DNA from: CAVQBL01 sp963710715
GTDB lineage: Bacteria > Pseudomonadota > Gammaproteobacteria > DSM-16500
Length of the DNA stretch: 64,000 nucleotides
Assembly (NCBI GenBank): GCA_963710715.1
Contig: CAVQBL010000007.1
Span: 109,817 to 173,816, forward strand
Direction: 5' to 3'
Every line of letters starts with the position of its first letter. The stretch's first letter is position 1. Positions 1 through 8,806 of this stretch are shown piece after piece. The translations under genes were made by a program, and so were the position numbers. Below the pieces are notes generated by a model. The model worked only from the letters and a program-made list of their open reading frames with translations. It was not told the DNA's origin and did not search any database.

Positions 1-293
1 GCCAATGTGGTGGGATACAAGCATTATTTAAGAAGCAAAGCCCAAGTGCGGATGATTTTATAACAAATTGGGTTTCTTTAATAAAACCACATGATAACAA
101 TTTACAAGATACCGATGCGGATGCTTATGCAAAATTAGCTCTCCATCATTCTTATCAGAATTGTTTAACTTTCCCCTGGATTAAAAGTCTTGTCACGCGA
201 AAAAAATTAAAGATTCATTTATGGTTTTTTGATATTAAAATGGGAAAGATTTTTACTTATTCGGATTCCAGTAAAGAATATCAATCACTGTAG
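1..293 (+). CDS. beta-carbonic anhydrase, C-terminal part (cut by window edge)
   Basis: Open in frame 3 from the window edge to the TAG at 291-293. The visible 96 residues begin QCGGIQALF, which fits the CGG zinc-cysteine region of beta-carbonic anhydrases. They continue with the family's C-terminal pattern NCLTFPWIKSLV, then LKIHLWFFDIKMGKIF. The enzyme would hydrate CO2 to bicarbonate in the cytoplasm. The N-terminal zinc ligands (CxDxR) lie outside the window, so activity cannot be judged. A hairpin directly after the stop separates it from the convergent rdgC. Confidence 0.8.
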   Translation, partial: QCGGIQALFKKQSPSADDFITNWVSLIKPHDNNLQDTDADAYAKLALHHSYQNCLTFPWIKSLVTRKKLKIHLWFFDIKMGKIFTYSDSSKEYQSL

Positions 294-333
294 GGTGGAT
301 TAGGTGCGTTCTTTGCACCGTAATCCACCCTAC
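290..333. repeat. palindromic repeat between convergent genes, possible terminator
   Basis: GTAGGGTGGATTA and TAATCCACCCTAC form a long stem with an inner GGTGC/GCACC pair and a short loop. A sister palindrome lies at about 1398-1431 (GTAGGGTGGGCA ... TGCCCACCCTAC). It belongs to a common type of small dispersed palindrome and here may end transcription of both the carbonic anhydrase and rdgC. Confidence 0.7.
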
Positions 334-341
334 AAAAATTT

Positions 342-1265
342 TTATGCAATCGATGCAACTTTTTCAGTTACAGAAGGGTGAGCAAATAAAGTAAGTAACT
401 CTTTTAATAAAATGGATAATGTTTGTGTCATAATTAAAAAATCCGCACCGAATTGTTGTAATTTTGTTTCAGCTTCCATTTCCTTTACCTGTGCAGTAAT
501 AATATCTTGAAAGCGAATGCCCTGTAATGAGAAATTATCTACCAAAACAAAATTAATGCGATCTTGCCAGTTAAGAGCAAGTTGTTTAATTTCACAACCG
601 TCTTTGATGAGAGCCTGAATACTATTAGCAAATAAATCTTGGTGTTGACAACGAATAATTCTATTTTCTTGGTGAGGATCTTGTAGTACGCAAGCTTTTT
701 CAATAGAAAATGCAGATGGATAGTTTTTATCTTTTAGCCAATAGGTGAGAGTAGAGGAGAGTTTTTTAATGTCCAATTCTTTTGGCTCTTCGCTAATGGA
801 TTTTTTAAACATAGAAATAAATTGTTCTACTTTTTTCTCATTTATTGTTCCAAGAACTAACCAATGGTTTTTAATGTCGATATAAGCGTAAACGCGTGTT
901 AACTTACTAAAAGCGCGAGGAAGAAGAGTTACAATGATTTCATCTTTTAGAGAAAGTTTTTCTTTTTGGTAAACTTTACGATTTTCTACAGTTTCTATTT
1001 GCTTAATCTTTTTTTCGAGTTCTTGACGAATAACAATCGCCGGTAGAATTTTTTCTTCGATTTGTAAACAAATCATAATGCAGTCATTAATAGACTGAGC
1101 GAGTGGTGCGCCTTCTTCATCAATAGGAGAAACCCAACCCATGCTTAAGGCCATAGAAGGACGACAAGGTTTAAATGATAGAGGCTCAAGCTTTTCTATA
1201 AGACCTGCTATTGGAAATCGCGCTGAATCAGCGAGTTGAAAGAGTTTTACTTGTTTAAACCACAT
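342..1265 (-). CDS. rdgC: recombination-associated protein RdgC
   Basis: The 307-aa product has the length and features of RdgC: N-terminal MWFKQVKLFQL, the early PCRPSMALSMGWVSP segment, and IVTLLPRAF followed by YAYIDIKNHWLVLGT. RdgC forms a DNA-encircling ring dimer that limits RecA loading. The family is typical of beta- and gammaproteobacteria, which helps place the organism. An AGGAG lies about 11 nt before the ATG. The gene stands alone, converging on the carbonic anhydrase across a hairpin. Confidence 0.93.
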   Translation of the reverse strand: MWFKQVKLFQLADSARFPIAGLIEKLEPLSFKPCRPSMALSMGWVSPIDEEGAPLAQSINDCIMICLQIEEKILPAIVIRQELEKKIKQIETVENRKVYQKEKLSLKDEIIVTLLPRAFSKLTRVYAYIDIKNHWLVLGTINEKKVEQFISMFKKSISEEPKELDIKKLSSTLTYWLKDKNYPSAFSIEKACVLQDPHQENRIIRCQHQDLFANSIQALIKDGCEIKQLALNWQDRINFVLVDNFSLQGIRFQDIITAQVKEMEAETKLQQFGADFLIMTQTLSILLKELLTLFAHPSVTEKVASIA

Positions 1266-1397
1266 TTCTTGCGTTGCTCCTGCTAAGATAGAAAAAAAGC
1301 AAAATAATAAACTTGGGGCGGGGTGTCAAGATAAAGTGCCTCCTTTTAGCAATTCTAATTTTGGCTGGCCGTTATTGCGTAAATAAAAATCGTAGTC

Positions 1398-1431
1398 GTA
1401 GGGTGGGCACGCTGCGTTTTGCCCACCCTAC
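1398..1431. repeat. palindromic repeat, sister of 290-333
   Basis: GTAGGGTGGGCA and TGCCCACCCTAC flank a short loop in the gap between rdgC and the next gene. Same GTAGGGTGG core as the palindrome at 290-333. Confidence 0.65.
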
Positions 1432-1472
1432 AATCTGGCTTGGCAACGGAGTCCATTCGCGAGTATTTGTCG

Positions 1473-2102
1473 CTATTTATTATAAAGCACCTTGTCTGAG
1501 CCAGAATAACCAGAGTTACTATTTTTTTGAGACAACTCTTTCCATAAGCTTAAGTTTTCTTTCACTGAATCTATAGACTTCTTTAATTTCCCTAAGAGTA
1601 TTTTTTCATTAGTATACTCTTTGGGAAGAGCTACTTCTACACAAACATCTTTTTTCTTTTCCGCTACAGTTGTAATAGTGACCTTAATATGAAAAGTTCC
1701 TGTATCTTTATCCTCGTTAGCTTTGTCAGTGGATTGTAAAGATTTAACAAATTGAGGAGTGAGATGTAAGGAAGTAACATATTCATGTGCTATGTCATCA
1801 CGTAACGCTTCCTTGCTATCATCATTTGATTGTTGGTAGGTAGTATAATAAGGATCAGTTGGTAATTCACTTGTTAATAAATTACCTAGCCCTTTTACTA
1901 ATTCATCTCTACTTGCTATAGATATGAAAACGATCTGAATATTTTCCCTGTTGAGGCACATTTGAGAAATTGCGGGATGCGTAGTTTTTAAAATATGAAT
2001 TATTTTCTCCCTTACAGAGGATATAATTTTATTTGCTGTACTGAATTGCCCTTTCCCGTAAGTGCTATTAAATTCACGAATACCACTAAAAACACTATGC
2101 AT
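1473..2102 (-). CDS. hypothetical protein, 209 aa
   Basis: I do not recognise this protein. It is soluble-looking, with no signal peptide or membrane segment, and is rich in Lys/Glu/Ser. It has a helical N-terminal third, a central segment around DPYYTTYQQSNDDSKEAL, a predicted strand-rich region (TFHIKVTITTVAEKKKDVCVEVAL) and a helical C-terminus. I chose the ATG at 2102 because GAGGGG sits about 6 nt upstream; an in-frame GTG lies two codons earlier (2108). Composition and isolation fit a lineage-specific or effector-type gene, but there is no motif to support that. Confidence 0.6.
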   Translation of the reverse strand: MHSVFSGIREFNSTYGKGQFSTANKIISSVREKIIHILKTTHPAISQMCLNRENIQIVFISIASRDELVKGLGNLLTSELPTDPYYTTYQQSNDDSKEALRDDIAHEYVTSLHLTPQFVKSLQSTDKANEDKDTGTFHIKVTITTVAEKKKDVCVEVALPKEYTNEKILLGKLKKSIDSVKENLSLWKELSQKNSNSGYSGSDKVLYNK

Positions 2103-2339
2103 AACCACCCCTCATTTTTGATAATTTGAAAAACACTACTATAGCATTCTGTCTTTTTTTAACAACATTTGCAATCTTTGCCAAAATTGATTATTTGATT
2201 TAGGATAAATATTTAAAAATTCTGAAATCGAAAAATCTTGAAATACAGGCAAGTATTCCTGCGATTTTTCTTTCAAAATGTTTCAACTTCCCTATTTCAA
2301 GAGACTATTTGAAAACATGTAGATCCGCCAACGCTTACA

Positions 2340-2380
2340 AAAAAAGCGCAGGCATACTTGCTTGTATGTCGAGCTTTTTT
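2340..2380. terminator. hairpin with A/T runs in a 330-bp gap
   Basis: AAAAAAGC ... GGCATAC-ttgctt-GTATGTC ... GCTTTTTT forms an imperfect hairpin that could terminate in either direction. It lies between the GNAT toxin gene and the hypothetical gene, both on the minus strand. The rest of the 2103-2431 gap shows no gene. Confidence 0.5.
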
Positions 2381-2431
2381 GATTGAGAAGCGTTTCAAGA
2401 TCGATGCAAGATGAGATGCTAGAATACCAGT

Positions 2432-2962
2432 TTATTTATCTGAAGAGCTATAGGTGGCAGACTTAATGGTGTCAATAGTGAGAAAAAGAGTAAGTTCTGA
2501 TTCTTGTAATTCAGTAAAGCCATATTTTTTATAGAATAACTTTGCATCGTTATTTTTTGCATCTACCACTACAGCATACACAACCATTTTTTCGGCAATA
2601 TTTAATACATTAGTTAGAGCGTCGTGTAGCAAAAAACCTCCGATTCCTTGACCTTTATATTCTTTATCAACAGCCAGTCTTCCAATTCGACCTATTGGGG
2701 TAGGATATTTCGGCAGCTTGGCTTTAACATTTTCAGGAAGTTGATCATATTGAATATGTCCAGCTGACAGTGTGTAATAGCCGTAGATTTTTTTACGGTT
2801 ATCTGCTGAAACAGCAACAACCGCTACGTACGTTTTTGATATATTTTTGGTTTGATTTTGATTGGCGTGTTGCTTCAAAAAAATATTAAGCTCTTCTACG
2901 CCACAATCAAAAGTCTTACGATCATGTAAGGCTGTGCCGAGTTGTTCTATTATTAAATCCAT
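2432..2962 (-). CDS. GNAT acetyltransferase, toxin of a DUF1778/GNAT module
   Basis: The 176-aa GNAT protein has the acetyl-CoA-binding motif A (GRLAVDKEYKGQGIGGFLLHDAL; the core is a Q/RxxGxG/A variant, GQGIGG), a following strand (VVYAVVVDAKN) and a C-terminal FYKKYGFTEL typical of the fold. In TacT/AtaT-type systems such enzymes acetylate aminoacyl-tRNA and stop translation. The partner antitoxin is directly upstream and its stop codon overlaps this start (TAATG), so the two are translationally coupled. Both the fold and the arrangement support the toxin call. The exact tRNA target cannot be read. Confidence 0.88.
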   Translation of the reverse strand: MDLIIEQLGTALHDRKTFDCGVEELNIFLKQHANQNQTKNISKTYVAVVAVSADNRKKIYGYYTLSAGHIQYDQLPENVKAKLPKYPTPIGRIGRLAVDKEYKGQGIGGFLLHDALTNVLNIAEKMVVYAVVVDAKNNDAKLFYKKYGFTELQESELTLFLTIDTIKSATYSSSDK

Positions 2963-3249
2963 TAGGTTTTTTCACGATGACTATGTTGTTTGATACTATG
3001 TTTTTTAAATAGCTGCTTCAGCTTTTCGTTAGCTTTGGGAGGGGTTTGCAGCGCTGCGATAAAGCGTTCGCTTTCTTTACGAGTTAAACGAATTAAATCG
3101 GCTGTCTCAAGTATCTCCGTTGCCTTAGGCATGGCACAGTCAAGGATAAACGCAGAGAGCGTTGTCCCAAGCGCATATGCTGCTTGTTCTAGCGTTGTTT
3201 TAGCGGCTTTAGTTGTTTTGATATCAACTCTTGCATCTTTAGCTGTCAT
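2962..3249 (-). CDS. DUF1778 ribbon-helix-helix antitoxin
   Basis: About 95 aa from the preferred ATG at 3249: MTAKDARVDIKTTKAAKTTLEQAAYALGTT matches the DUF1778 pattern of an RHH strand (RVDIKTT) followed by helices (LEQAAYALG, SAFILDCA). A GAGG lies about 9 nt before this ATG, making it a better start than the upstream in-frame ATG at 3270. The Lys-rich C-terminal tail would neutralise the GNAT toxin encoded next. A TATAAT box and the start-proximal repeats in 3255-3290 fit autoregulation. Confidence 0.85.
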   Translation of the reverse strand: MTAKDARVDIKTTKAAKTTLEQAAYALGTTLSAFILDCAMPKATEILETADLIRLTRKESERFIAALQTPPKANEKLKQLFKKHSIKQHSHREKT

Positions 3250-3521
3250 TATTAAATACCTCATATTCATATTGGTATTATAGCTTAAATTTTCTAAAAG
3301 TACACACTTTGTACGTACGTAATAGTGATCTCTCCTGACCTCGTGTATTTAAAACTTCCTTCCTATGACTTAAATGCTCTAAAAATTTTGGCTTGACCTA
3401 ACCATTTGAATAAATTTAAAAAATCTAGTTTGGATTTTCAACGCCTTGGTCAAGATAAAAGTTGAGGTTAAAATTAGGGGTGCTGTACAGGTTTTGCCTC
3501 GTTAGTAAATTTAGATATAAT

Positions 3522-3635
3522 CGTAACTATTCGCGCCGTCACTTATCACCATTCTGGATTGCCGCGCCTCACATAAAGCTAAAGCGAGAGGCTCGCAATG
3601 ACGAGCTCTTTTTGTAAGAATCGTGAATAGTTACG
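3522..3635. repeat. MITE-like element, full copy with 11-bp terminal inverted repeats
   Basis: CGTAACTATTC at 3522-3532 and GAATAGTTACG at 3625-3635 are perfect inverted ends. The interior reads GCCGTCACTTATCACCATTCTGGATTGCC ... GGCTCGCAATGACGAG. The same sequence recurs, sometimes inverted or clipped, at about 8617-8726, 11014-11106, 11971-12025 and 21652-21747. It fills most of the 400-bp gap before pspC, where no other gene is seen. Confidence 0.85.
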
Positions 3636-3687
3636 TTTTACCATCATCCTTAATTTAGATATAATATATAACTTTTTAGGAAGCTTT

Positions 3688-3885
3688 ATGAAGCAATTAA
3701 CTCCATATAAAAAACTTTACCGTTCTCGCACAGACCGCATGATAGCAGGTATATGTGGTGGCTTAGGAGAATACTTCGGCATTGATCCTACCTGGGTAAG
3801 GCTAATATTTATTTTATGCTTTTTCTTAGCCGGGGTTGCTCTGTTGATTTATTTAATTTTGTGGGTGATTGTGCCACTTGAATAA
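3688..3885 (+). CDS. PspC-domain membrane protein
   Basis: A 65-aa stand-alone PspC domain: basic N-terminus (YKKLYRSRTDRMIAGICGGLGEYFG) with the characteristic GICGGLGEYFGID signature and one transmembrane helix (LIFILCFFLAGVALLIYLIL). In the phage-shock response PspC senses inner-membrane stress, but short orphan copies are widespread with unclear roles. No other psp gene is nearby. AGGA lies 7 nt before the ATG. Confidence 0.85.
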   Translation: MKQLTPYKKLYRSRTDRMIAGICGGLGEYFGIDPTWVRLIFILCFFLAGVALLIYLILWVIVPLE

Positions 3886-3895
3886 GTGATACATA

Positions 3896-4741
3896 TTATT
3901 GCCTACAAAGCCGCATATTTGATATCGCTTGATGTTTTATGGGTTGGCTAGAGCGAATCGAATTAATATCTAAGCCTCCTCTTCGTGTTGAGCGGCCGTA
4001 AACGGTTAATGCAGAGGGATTGCAGTGTTGCATGATTTGCAGGAAAATTTTTTCCATGCATTGTTCGTGAAATTCATTATCATTTCTGAATGAGACAATA
4101 TAACGTAATAATCCTTCGCGATTTATTTTTTTCCCCTTATAAGATATTTGTACGCTACACCAGTCGGGCTGATTTGTTACTAAGCAATTGGATTTCAGCA
4201 AATCTGAATGTAATGTTTCTTCTACTACTGTGTTTTCAGTTTTTAAGAAAGAAGGATCGGTATTGTAAACGGAACATAGAATATCTAAATCATCTATGCA
4301 TATTCCGTTTAATCGTGGAATCAGTTTTTCTTCTTTAAAAAGATTAATCGGTGTAATGCGAACCATGATGAGCGAGCCACCTAAGCGTTCTTCAAGATCT
4401 TTTTTAATGGTAGCTTGTAAAGCGTCAACATTTTTAAATTGAGTATTGTTAAATGAATTGAAATATAGTTTCATTGATTTGGATTCAATGATATTAAGAG
4501 ATTCACACCCATAGATGATTTCTGCGAGTGCAACAATAGGTTTGCCTTTCTCATTTAACCAAGAAACTTCATAGTGATTCCAATAATCAAATCCATAAAA
4601 TGGTAATTTATTAGAATGAATTCCTATTGCTTCGCGATTTTTTATTCTTGGAATAGGAAAGAGCTTGCTAGGATCATAGCTTGAGCTATATTCTGATTTT
4701 TTGCCTAGATCAGATCTTTCTAGGTTTAAATAGTTAGCCAT
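3896..4741 (-). CDS. queF: NADPH-dependent 7-cyano-7-deazaguanine reductase QueF
   Basis: QueF reduces preQ0 to preQ1 in queuosine synthesis, a tRNA wobble modification. At 281 aa it is the long, two-half (E. coli-type) form. The N-terminal half has the substrate-binding region YGCESLNIIESKSMKLYFNSFN, with the Glu-containing motif, and the C-terminal half holds SNCLVTNQPDW, in which Cys186 is the expected thioimide-forming nucleophile. HEQCMEKIF near residue 230 is also conserved in the family. GAGG precedes the ATG by 5 nt. Single-gene unit. Confidence 0.94.
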   Translation of the reverse strand: MANYLNLERSDLGKKSEYSSSYDPSKLFPIPRIKNREAIGIHSNKLPFYGFDYWNHYEVSWLNEKGKPIVALAEIIYGCESLNIIESKSMKLYFNSFNNTQFKNVDALQATIKKDLEERLGGSLIMVRITPINLFKEEKLIPRLNGICIDDLDILCSVYNTDPSFLKTENTVVEETLHSDLLKSNCLVTNQPDWCSVQISYKGKKINREGLLRYIVSFRNDNEFHEQCMEKIFLQIMQHCNPSALTVYGRSTRRGGLDINSIRSSQPIKHQAISNMRLCRQ

Positions 4742-4814
4742 GGTTGCCTCACGTTTAATAAGGCTGATATTTTCCCATTGCGCTCATGGTTTGGCAATAA
4801 TTATCTGAAGAGCT

Positions 4815-7187
4815 CTAGCTCACAGTTGCGTTCACCATCTTTTTTGCAAGCATTAACCAAGTTCTAACGATGGTGTCGGGATTTAATGATATATTTTGAA
4901 TGCCTTCTTGCATGAGCCACTCAGCAAAATCAGGATGATCGGATGGGCCTTGGCCACAAATGCCAATATATTTTCCTTGCTTAAGACATTCGTTAATTGC
5001 ACGATGCAGCAAAATTTTAATGGCTTCATTGCGTTCATCAAATAATGCTGCTACTAGATTGGAATCACGATCCAGTCCAAGTGTTAATTGCGTTAAATCA
5101 TTTGAGCCAATTGAAAAACCATCAACGTGTTTTAAAAATTCTGCTGCCAGTAAAACATTAGAAGGAATTTCACACATCATATAAACTTTAAAATCATTTT
5201 TACCACGTTTTAATCCATAACTTTCTATAAGATCAATGACTTGTTTTAATTCGGATACCGTGCGTACAAATGGCACCATGACTTGCGCATTGGTTAAACC
5301 CATTTCATCACGTACGCGCTTAAATGCTTTACACTCCAATTCAAAACAGTTGCGAAAATTTTTATCGTTGTAACGTGATGCACCACGATATCCTATCATG
5401 GGATTTTCTTCGTGAGGTTCGTATAAATGGCCACCCAAAAGATTAGCATATTCATTCGATTTAAAATCAGAAAAACGAAAAATAACTTGTTTGGGATAAA
5501 AAGCAGCGGCAATGATGGAAATTCCTTCGCGTAATTTTTCAATATAAAATTCGACGGGTGCCTTATAAGCAGCAATTTTTTTACTAATTTGTTGGCGAAG
5601 ATTTTTTGGTAAGGATTTGAAATGTAATAATGCGTTAGGATGAATACCAATCATGTTGCTGATGATAAACTCTAATCGTGCTAGACCCACACCATGATTG
5701 GGCAACGCTTGAGTTGTAAATGCTTTGTCAGGGTTGCCTAAATTAACGCAAAGTTTGAGTGGTAATTCTGGAAGTTCTTTTACAGAAATTTTTTCAACAT
5801 TGAATGGCAGTATTCCTGCGTAAACGTAACCATCTTGTCCTTCAGCGCAGGAAACAGTAATACCTGCATTATTTTTTATACGTTTAGTTGCATCACCGCA
5901 ACCAACGACCGCAGGTATCCCGAGTTCGCGTGCAATGATTGCAGCATGGCAAGTACGTCCACCACGATTAGTGATAATGGCAGCAGCATGTTTCATAATA
6001 GGTTCCCAATCCGGGTCTGTCATGTCTGTTACCAAGACTTCTCCTGGTTTAAAATCTCCCATTTTTTTAGGATTTAAAATAATGTGTGCTGCGCCACTAC
6101 CAATGCGTTGGCCAATACTCTGACCTTGCGCCAGAATTTTTCCTTTCGCTGAAAGATTGTAATGCTCAATGACATGCTTTTGTTTTTCTTGACTCTTTAC
6201 GGTTTCAGAACGTGCTTGCAAAATATATAACTCGCCATTTAAACCGTCTTTAGCCCATTCAATATCCATAGGCTTGCCGAAATGCTTTTCAATAATTAAT
6301 GCTTGTTGAGCGAGCGCTAAAATTTCTTTGTCACTTAGACAGAAACACAATTGATCTTTTTGTGGAACAGAAATAGTTTTGATTGATGTGCGGGGATTTT
6401 TCGAATTCGTATAAACCATTTTGACAACTTTATTTCCTAGGCGACGTTGTAAAATAGCTGATTTATTAGATTCGATTAATGGTTTAGAAACACAAAATTC
6501 ATCAGGAATCACGTGACCTTGCACAATAGCTTCGCCTAATCCATAGGAAGCGGTAATCAAAATAACTTGATCAAAACCCGATTCGGTATCTATTGTAAAT
6601 AGTACACCACTCGCACCTTTATCACTGCGAATCATGGGTTGTATCCCTGCAGAAATAGCAATTTGATGCAAGTCAAATCCTTGATCATGTCGGTATGCAA
6701 TTGCACGACTCGTAAAAAGTGAAGCAAAAACCATTTTGATAGACTTTAAGACATTTTTTAAACCTTTAACGTTTAGAAAAGTTTCTTGTTGTCCTGCAAA
6801 TGAAGCGGTTGCTAAATCTTCTGTAGTAGCAGAGGAGCGTACGGCAACAGCTACATTTTTTAAATCTGCATACGCTTTTGCAACTTCTTCTGCAAATTCT
6901 TTTGGGAAAGGAGTCGCTATGATCCAATTTCGAATTTGCGCGGCAGTTTTTTCTAAGGTTTTTACATTATTGACATTTAAAGAGGATAAAGCGCTGGAAA
7001 TTTTTTTATCTAATCCATTTTGGTTTAAGAATTTTTTATATAAATCTGTAGTGGTTGCAAATCCTGCTGGAACTTTGATTCCTTTTGATTTGAGATGCTG
7101 AATCATTTCACCTAGAGCAGCGTTTTTGCCGCCTACTATTTCCGTATCGGATGAATTGACGCTAGCCAAATTAACAAGATAGCGCAT
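4815..7187 (-). CDS. ppsA: phosphoenolpyruvate synthase
   Basis: About 790 aa, normal for PpsA, which makes PEP from pyruvate and ATP (AMP and phosphate released) to feed gluconeogenesis. Three domains can be seen: an N-terminal ATP-grasp region (GGKNAALGEM, VAVRSSATTEDL), a swivelling phosphohistidine domain with GGRTCHAAIIAREL, where the His is phosphorylated, and a C-terminal TIM-barrel PEP/pyruvate domain ending with GICGQGPSDHPDF. I take the ATG at 7187, with GGAG 8 nt upstream, over one 19 codons earlier that lacks a ribosome site. The neighbouring aroQ-aroE operon, divergently read, uses PEP-derived precursors. Confidence 0.95.
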   Translation of the reverse strand: MRYLVNLASVNSSDTEIVGGKNAALGEMIQHLKSKGIKVPAGFATTTDLYKKFLNQNGLDKKISSALSSLNVNNVKTLEKTAAQIRNWIIATPFPKEFAEEVAKAYADLKNVAVAVRSSATTEDLATASFAGQQETFLNVKGLKNVLKSIKMVFASLFTSRAIAYRHDQGFDLHQIAISAGIQPMIRSDKGASGVLFTIDTESGFDQVILITASYGLGEAIVQGHVIPDEFCVSKPLIESNKSAILQRRLGNKVVKMVYTNSKNPRTSIKTISVPQKDQLCFCLSDKEILALAQQALIIEKHFGKPMDIEWAKDGLNGELYILQARSETVKSQEKQKHVIEHYNLSAKGKILAQGQSIGQRIGSGAAHIILNPKKMGDFKPGEVLVTDMTDPDWEPIMKHAAAIITNRGGRTCHAAIIARELGIPAVVGCGDATKRIKNNAGITVSCAEGQDGYVYAGILPFNVEKISVKELPELPLKLCVNLGNPDKAFTTQALPNHGVGLARLEFIISNMIGIHPNALLHFKSLPKNLRQQISKKIAAYKAPVEFYIEKLREGISIIAAAFYPKQVIFRFSDFKSNEYANLLGGHLYEPHEENPMIGYRGASRYNDKNFRNCFELECKAFKRVRDEMGLTNAQVMVPFVRTVSELKQVIDLIESYGLKRGKNDFKVYMMCEIPSNVLLAAEFLKHVDGFSIGSNDLTQLTLGLDRDSNLVAALFDERNEAIKILLHRAINECLKQGKYIGICGQGPSDHPDFAEWLMQEGIQNISLNPDTIVRTWLMLAKKMVNATVS

Positions 7188-7366
7188 GGACCAGACTCCT
7201 TTCCAGTATTGTGCATTATTATAGTATAACATGATGATTATCAATAGGGTTGGAAATGATGGTATGCTCCTAGCAGGGGGGCGAAGCTATCCAGAAGTAT
7301 TATAATACAAGCTGATCATTATGGTCTAAGTAGTACAAATTTTGCCAATTTTTAGGTGGAAAATAG

Positions 7367-7816
7367 ATGAAAAAATTATTATTAATTCATGGTGCCAATT
7401 TAAATTTTTTAGGGAAACGTGATTCGGAGCATTATGGAAATTTAACATTAAAAGATATTGAGAAGCTCACTGCACTTGAAGCAAAAAAATATGGTTTCAA
7501 AATTATCCCTTATCAGTCAAATCATGAAGGTGATTTAATTGATAAATTACAATCAGAAGCTAAAAATTGTGTGGGAATTATTATTAACCCTGGAGCATTT
7601 ACGCATTATAGTTATGCATTATATGATGCTTTACTTGATACAAAATTACCGATTATTGAGGTGCATCTTTCTGATCTTAAAAAGCGTGAAGCATGGCGTA
7701 GAAAATCTGTTACAGCGCCAGCGAGTATTAAAATGATTAGCGGTAAAAAAGAAAAAGGGTACAAAGAAGCCGTCAAAATTATTGTGGAGCATCTAAAGCG
7801 TCATGATCACCAATAA
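7367..7816 (+). CDS. aroQ: 3-dehydroquinate dehydratase, type II
   Basis: The 149-aa product fits type II dehydroquinase, which converts 3-dehydroquinate to 3-dehydroshikimate. Visible family motifs are HGANLNFLGKRDSEHYG (usually GPNLNLLG; here Pro is Ala), the INPGAFTHYSYALYDAL segment and EVHLSDLKKREAWRRKS. Catalytic Tyr is expected in the flexible RDSEHYG loop and His in EVHLSD. It overlaps aroE by 14 nt, so consecutive shikimate-pathway steps are co-translated. Confidence 0.95.
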   Translation: MKKLLLIHGANLNFLGKRDSEHYGNLTLKDIEKLTALEAKKYGFKIIPYQSNHEGDLIDKLQSEAKNCVGIIINPGAFTHYSYALYDALLDTKLPIIEVHLSDLKKREAWRRKSVTAPASIKMISGKKEKGYKEAVKIIVEHLKRHDHQ

Positions 7817-8612
7817 AACGCGTTTAAATATGGTAATTGGATATCCTTTAGCACAGACGCGTAGTCCCGTGTTGCATAATGCAATATATCAAGCATTAAA
7901 CATGGATGCTATTTTACTCGCTTTTTCTCATCCCAAGATTGAACCTTTGATTCAAGCGATTAAAACATTATCTGTTGAACTTACTGCGGTGACGATTCCA
8001 TTTAAAGAAAAAGTATTTAAATATTTGGATTATTACGCACCTGACGTTAAAGCATTAAAAGTGGCTAATACAATTATTCAACGCGACGGTAAATTATGGG
8101 GTTATAACACCGATATAGATGGCATTGCTTATGCTTTACGTAACACGATTCTTTTGGGTAAACATGTTTTAGTGATTGGTGCAGGTGGAGCAGCACGAGC
8201 GGCTGCTTATGTTTTGCAACAAAATAATGCTAAGTTATTTTGGTTGAATCGCACAAAAAAGAAAGCGTTAAGTTTAGCGAAAGTGTTTGGTGGCGATGTG
8301 ATTGATCGCAAACAACTGCGCAATTTGCGTATTGATGTTGTTGTGAATACGACACCTTTAGGCATGTATCCACATACTAAGATTTCTTCTTTACCAAATT
8401 ATCGCTTCAACGCCGAGCAAACAGTATTTGATTTAATTTACAATCCAATTTCAACAAAATTATTAACGGAAGCACGTAAGCGAGGAGCTAAAACTATTTC
8501 TGGTTTGGATATGTTTGTTAAGCAAGGTGTTAGGCAAGTTGAGTTGTGGACGGGCAAAATAATCCACGACAAGCTTATTGATAAGATTACTAAAATTTTA
8601 TTAGAAAGTTGA
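7803..8612 (+). CDS. aroE: shikimate dehydrogenase
   Basis: The 269-aa product reduces 3-dehydroshikimate to shikimate with NADPH. N-terminal substrate domain: GYPLAQTRSPVLHNAIY (SRSP-like motif) and TIPFKEKVF, with the catalytic Lys. C-terminal Rossmann domain: VIGAGGAARAAAYVL (GAGGAxxA) and NRTKKK, in which the Arg suits NADP. The ASN/NTD signature appears as VANTIIQRDGKLWGYNTDIDG. Starts inside aroQ by a 14-nt overlap. Confidence 0.95.
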   Translation: MITNKTRLNMVIGYPLAQTRSPVLHNAIYQALNMDAILLAFSHPKIEPLIQAIKTLSVELTAVTIPFKEKVFKYLDYYAPDVKALKVANTIIQRDGKLWGYNTDIDGIAYALRNTILLGKHVLVIGAGGAARAAAYVLQQNNAKLFWLNRTKKKALSLAKVFGGDVIDRKQLRNLRIDVVVNTTPLGMYPHTKISSLPNYRFNAEQTVFDLIYNPISTKLLTEARKRGAKTISGLDMFVKQGVRQVELWTGKIIHDKLIDKITKILLES

Positions 8613-8616
8613 AATT

Positions 8617-8726
8617 GTAACTATTCAAGATTTTTACAAAAAGAACTCGTCATTGCGAGCCTCACGCTTTAGCTCTATGTGAGGCGTGGCAATCCAGAAT
8701 GGTGATAAGTGACGGCGTGAGTAGCT
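8617..8726. repeat. MITE-like element, copy 2
   Basis: Starts GTAACTATTC and continues with ACAAAAAGAACTCGTCATTG, GCGAGCCTCACGC and GGCGTGGCAATCCAGAATGG. It ends GACGGCGTGAGTAGC, in inverse orientation to the copy at 3522-3635. It lies between aroE and the lipoprotein gene. Confidence 0.75.
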
Positions 8727-8806
8727 GCTTGAAATTTCTTGTTTTTTAACACGGCAAGCGAGTAAACTAATAGTTTAAGGAATATTTTAAATAGAAGGAA
8801 ATACTT

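Noticed and set aside
1313..1576. Plus-strand ORF of 87 codons
   Set aside because: Runs through a palindromic repeat into the antisense of the hypothetical gene, with no ribosome site and no family resemblance.
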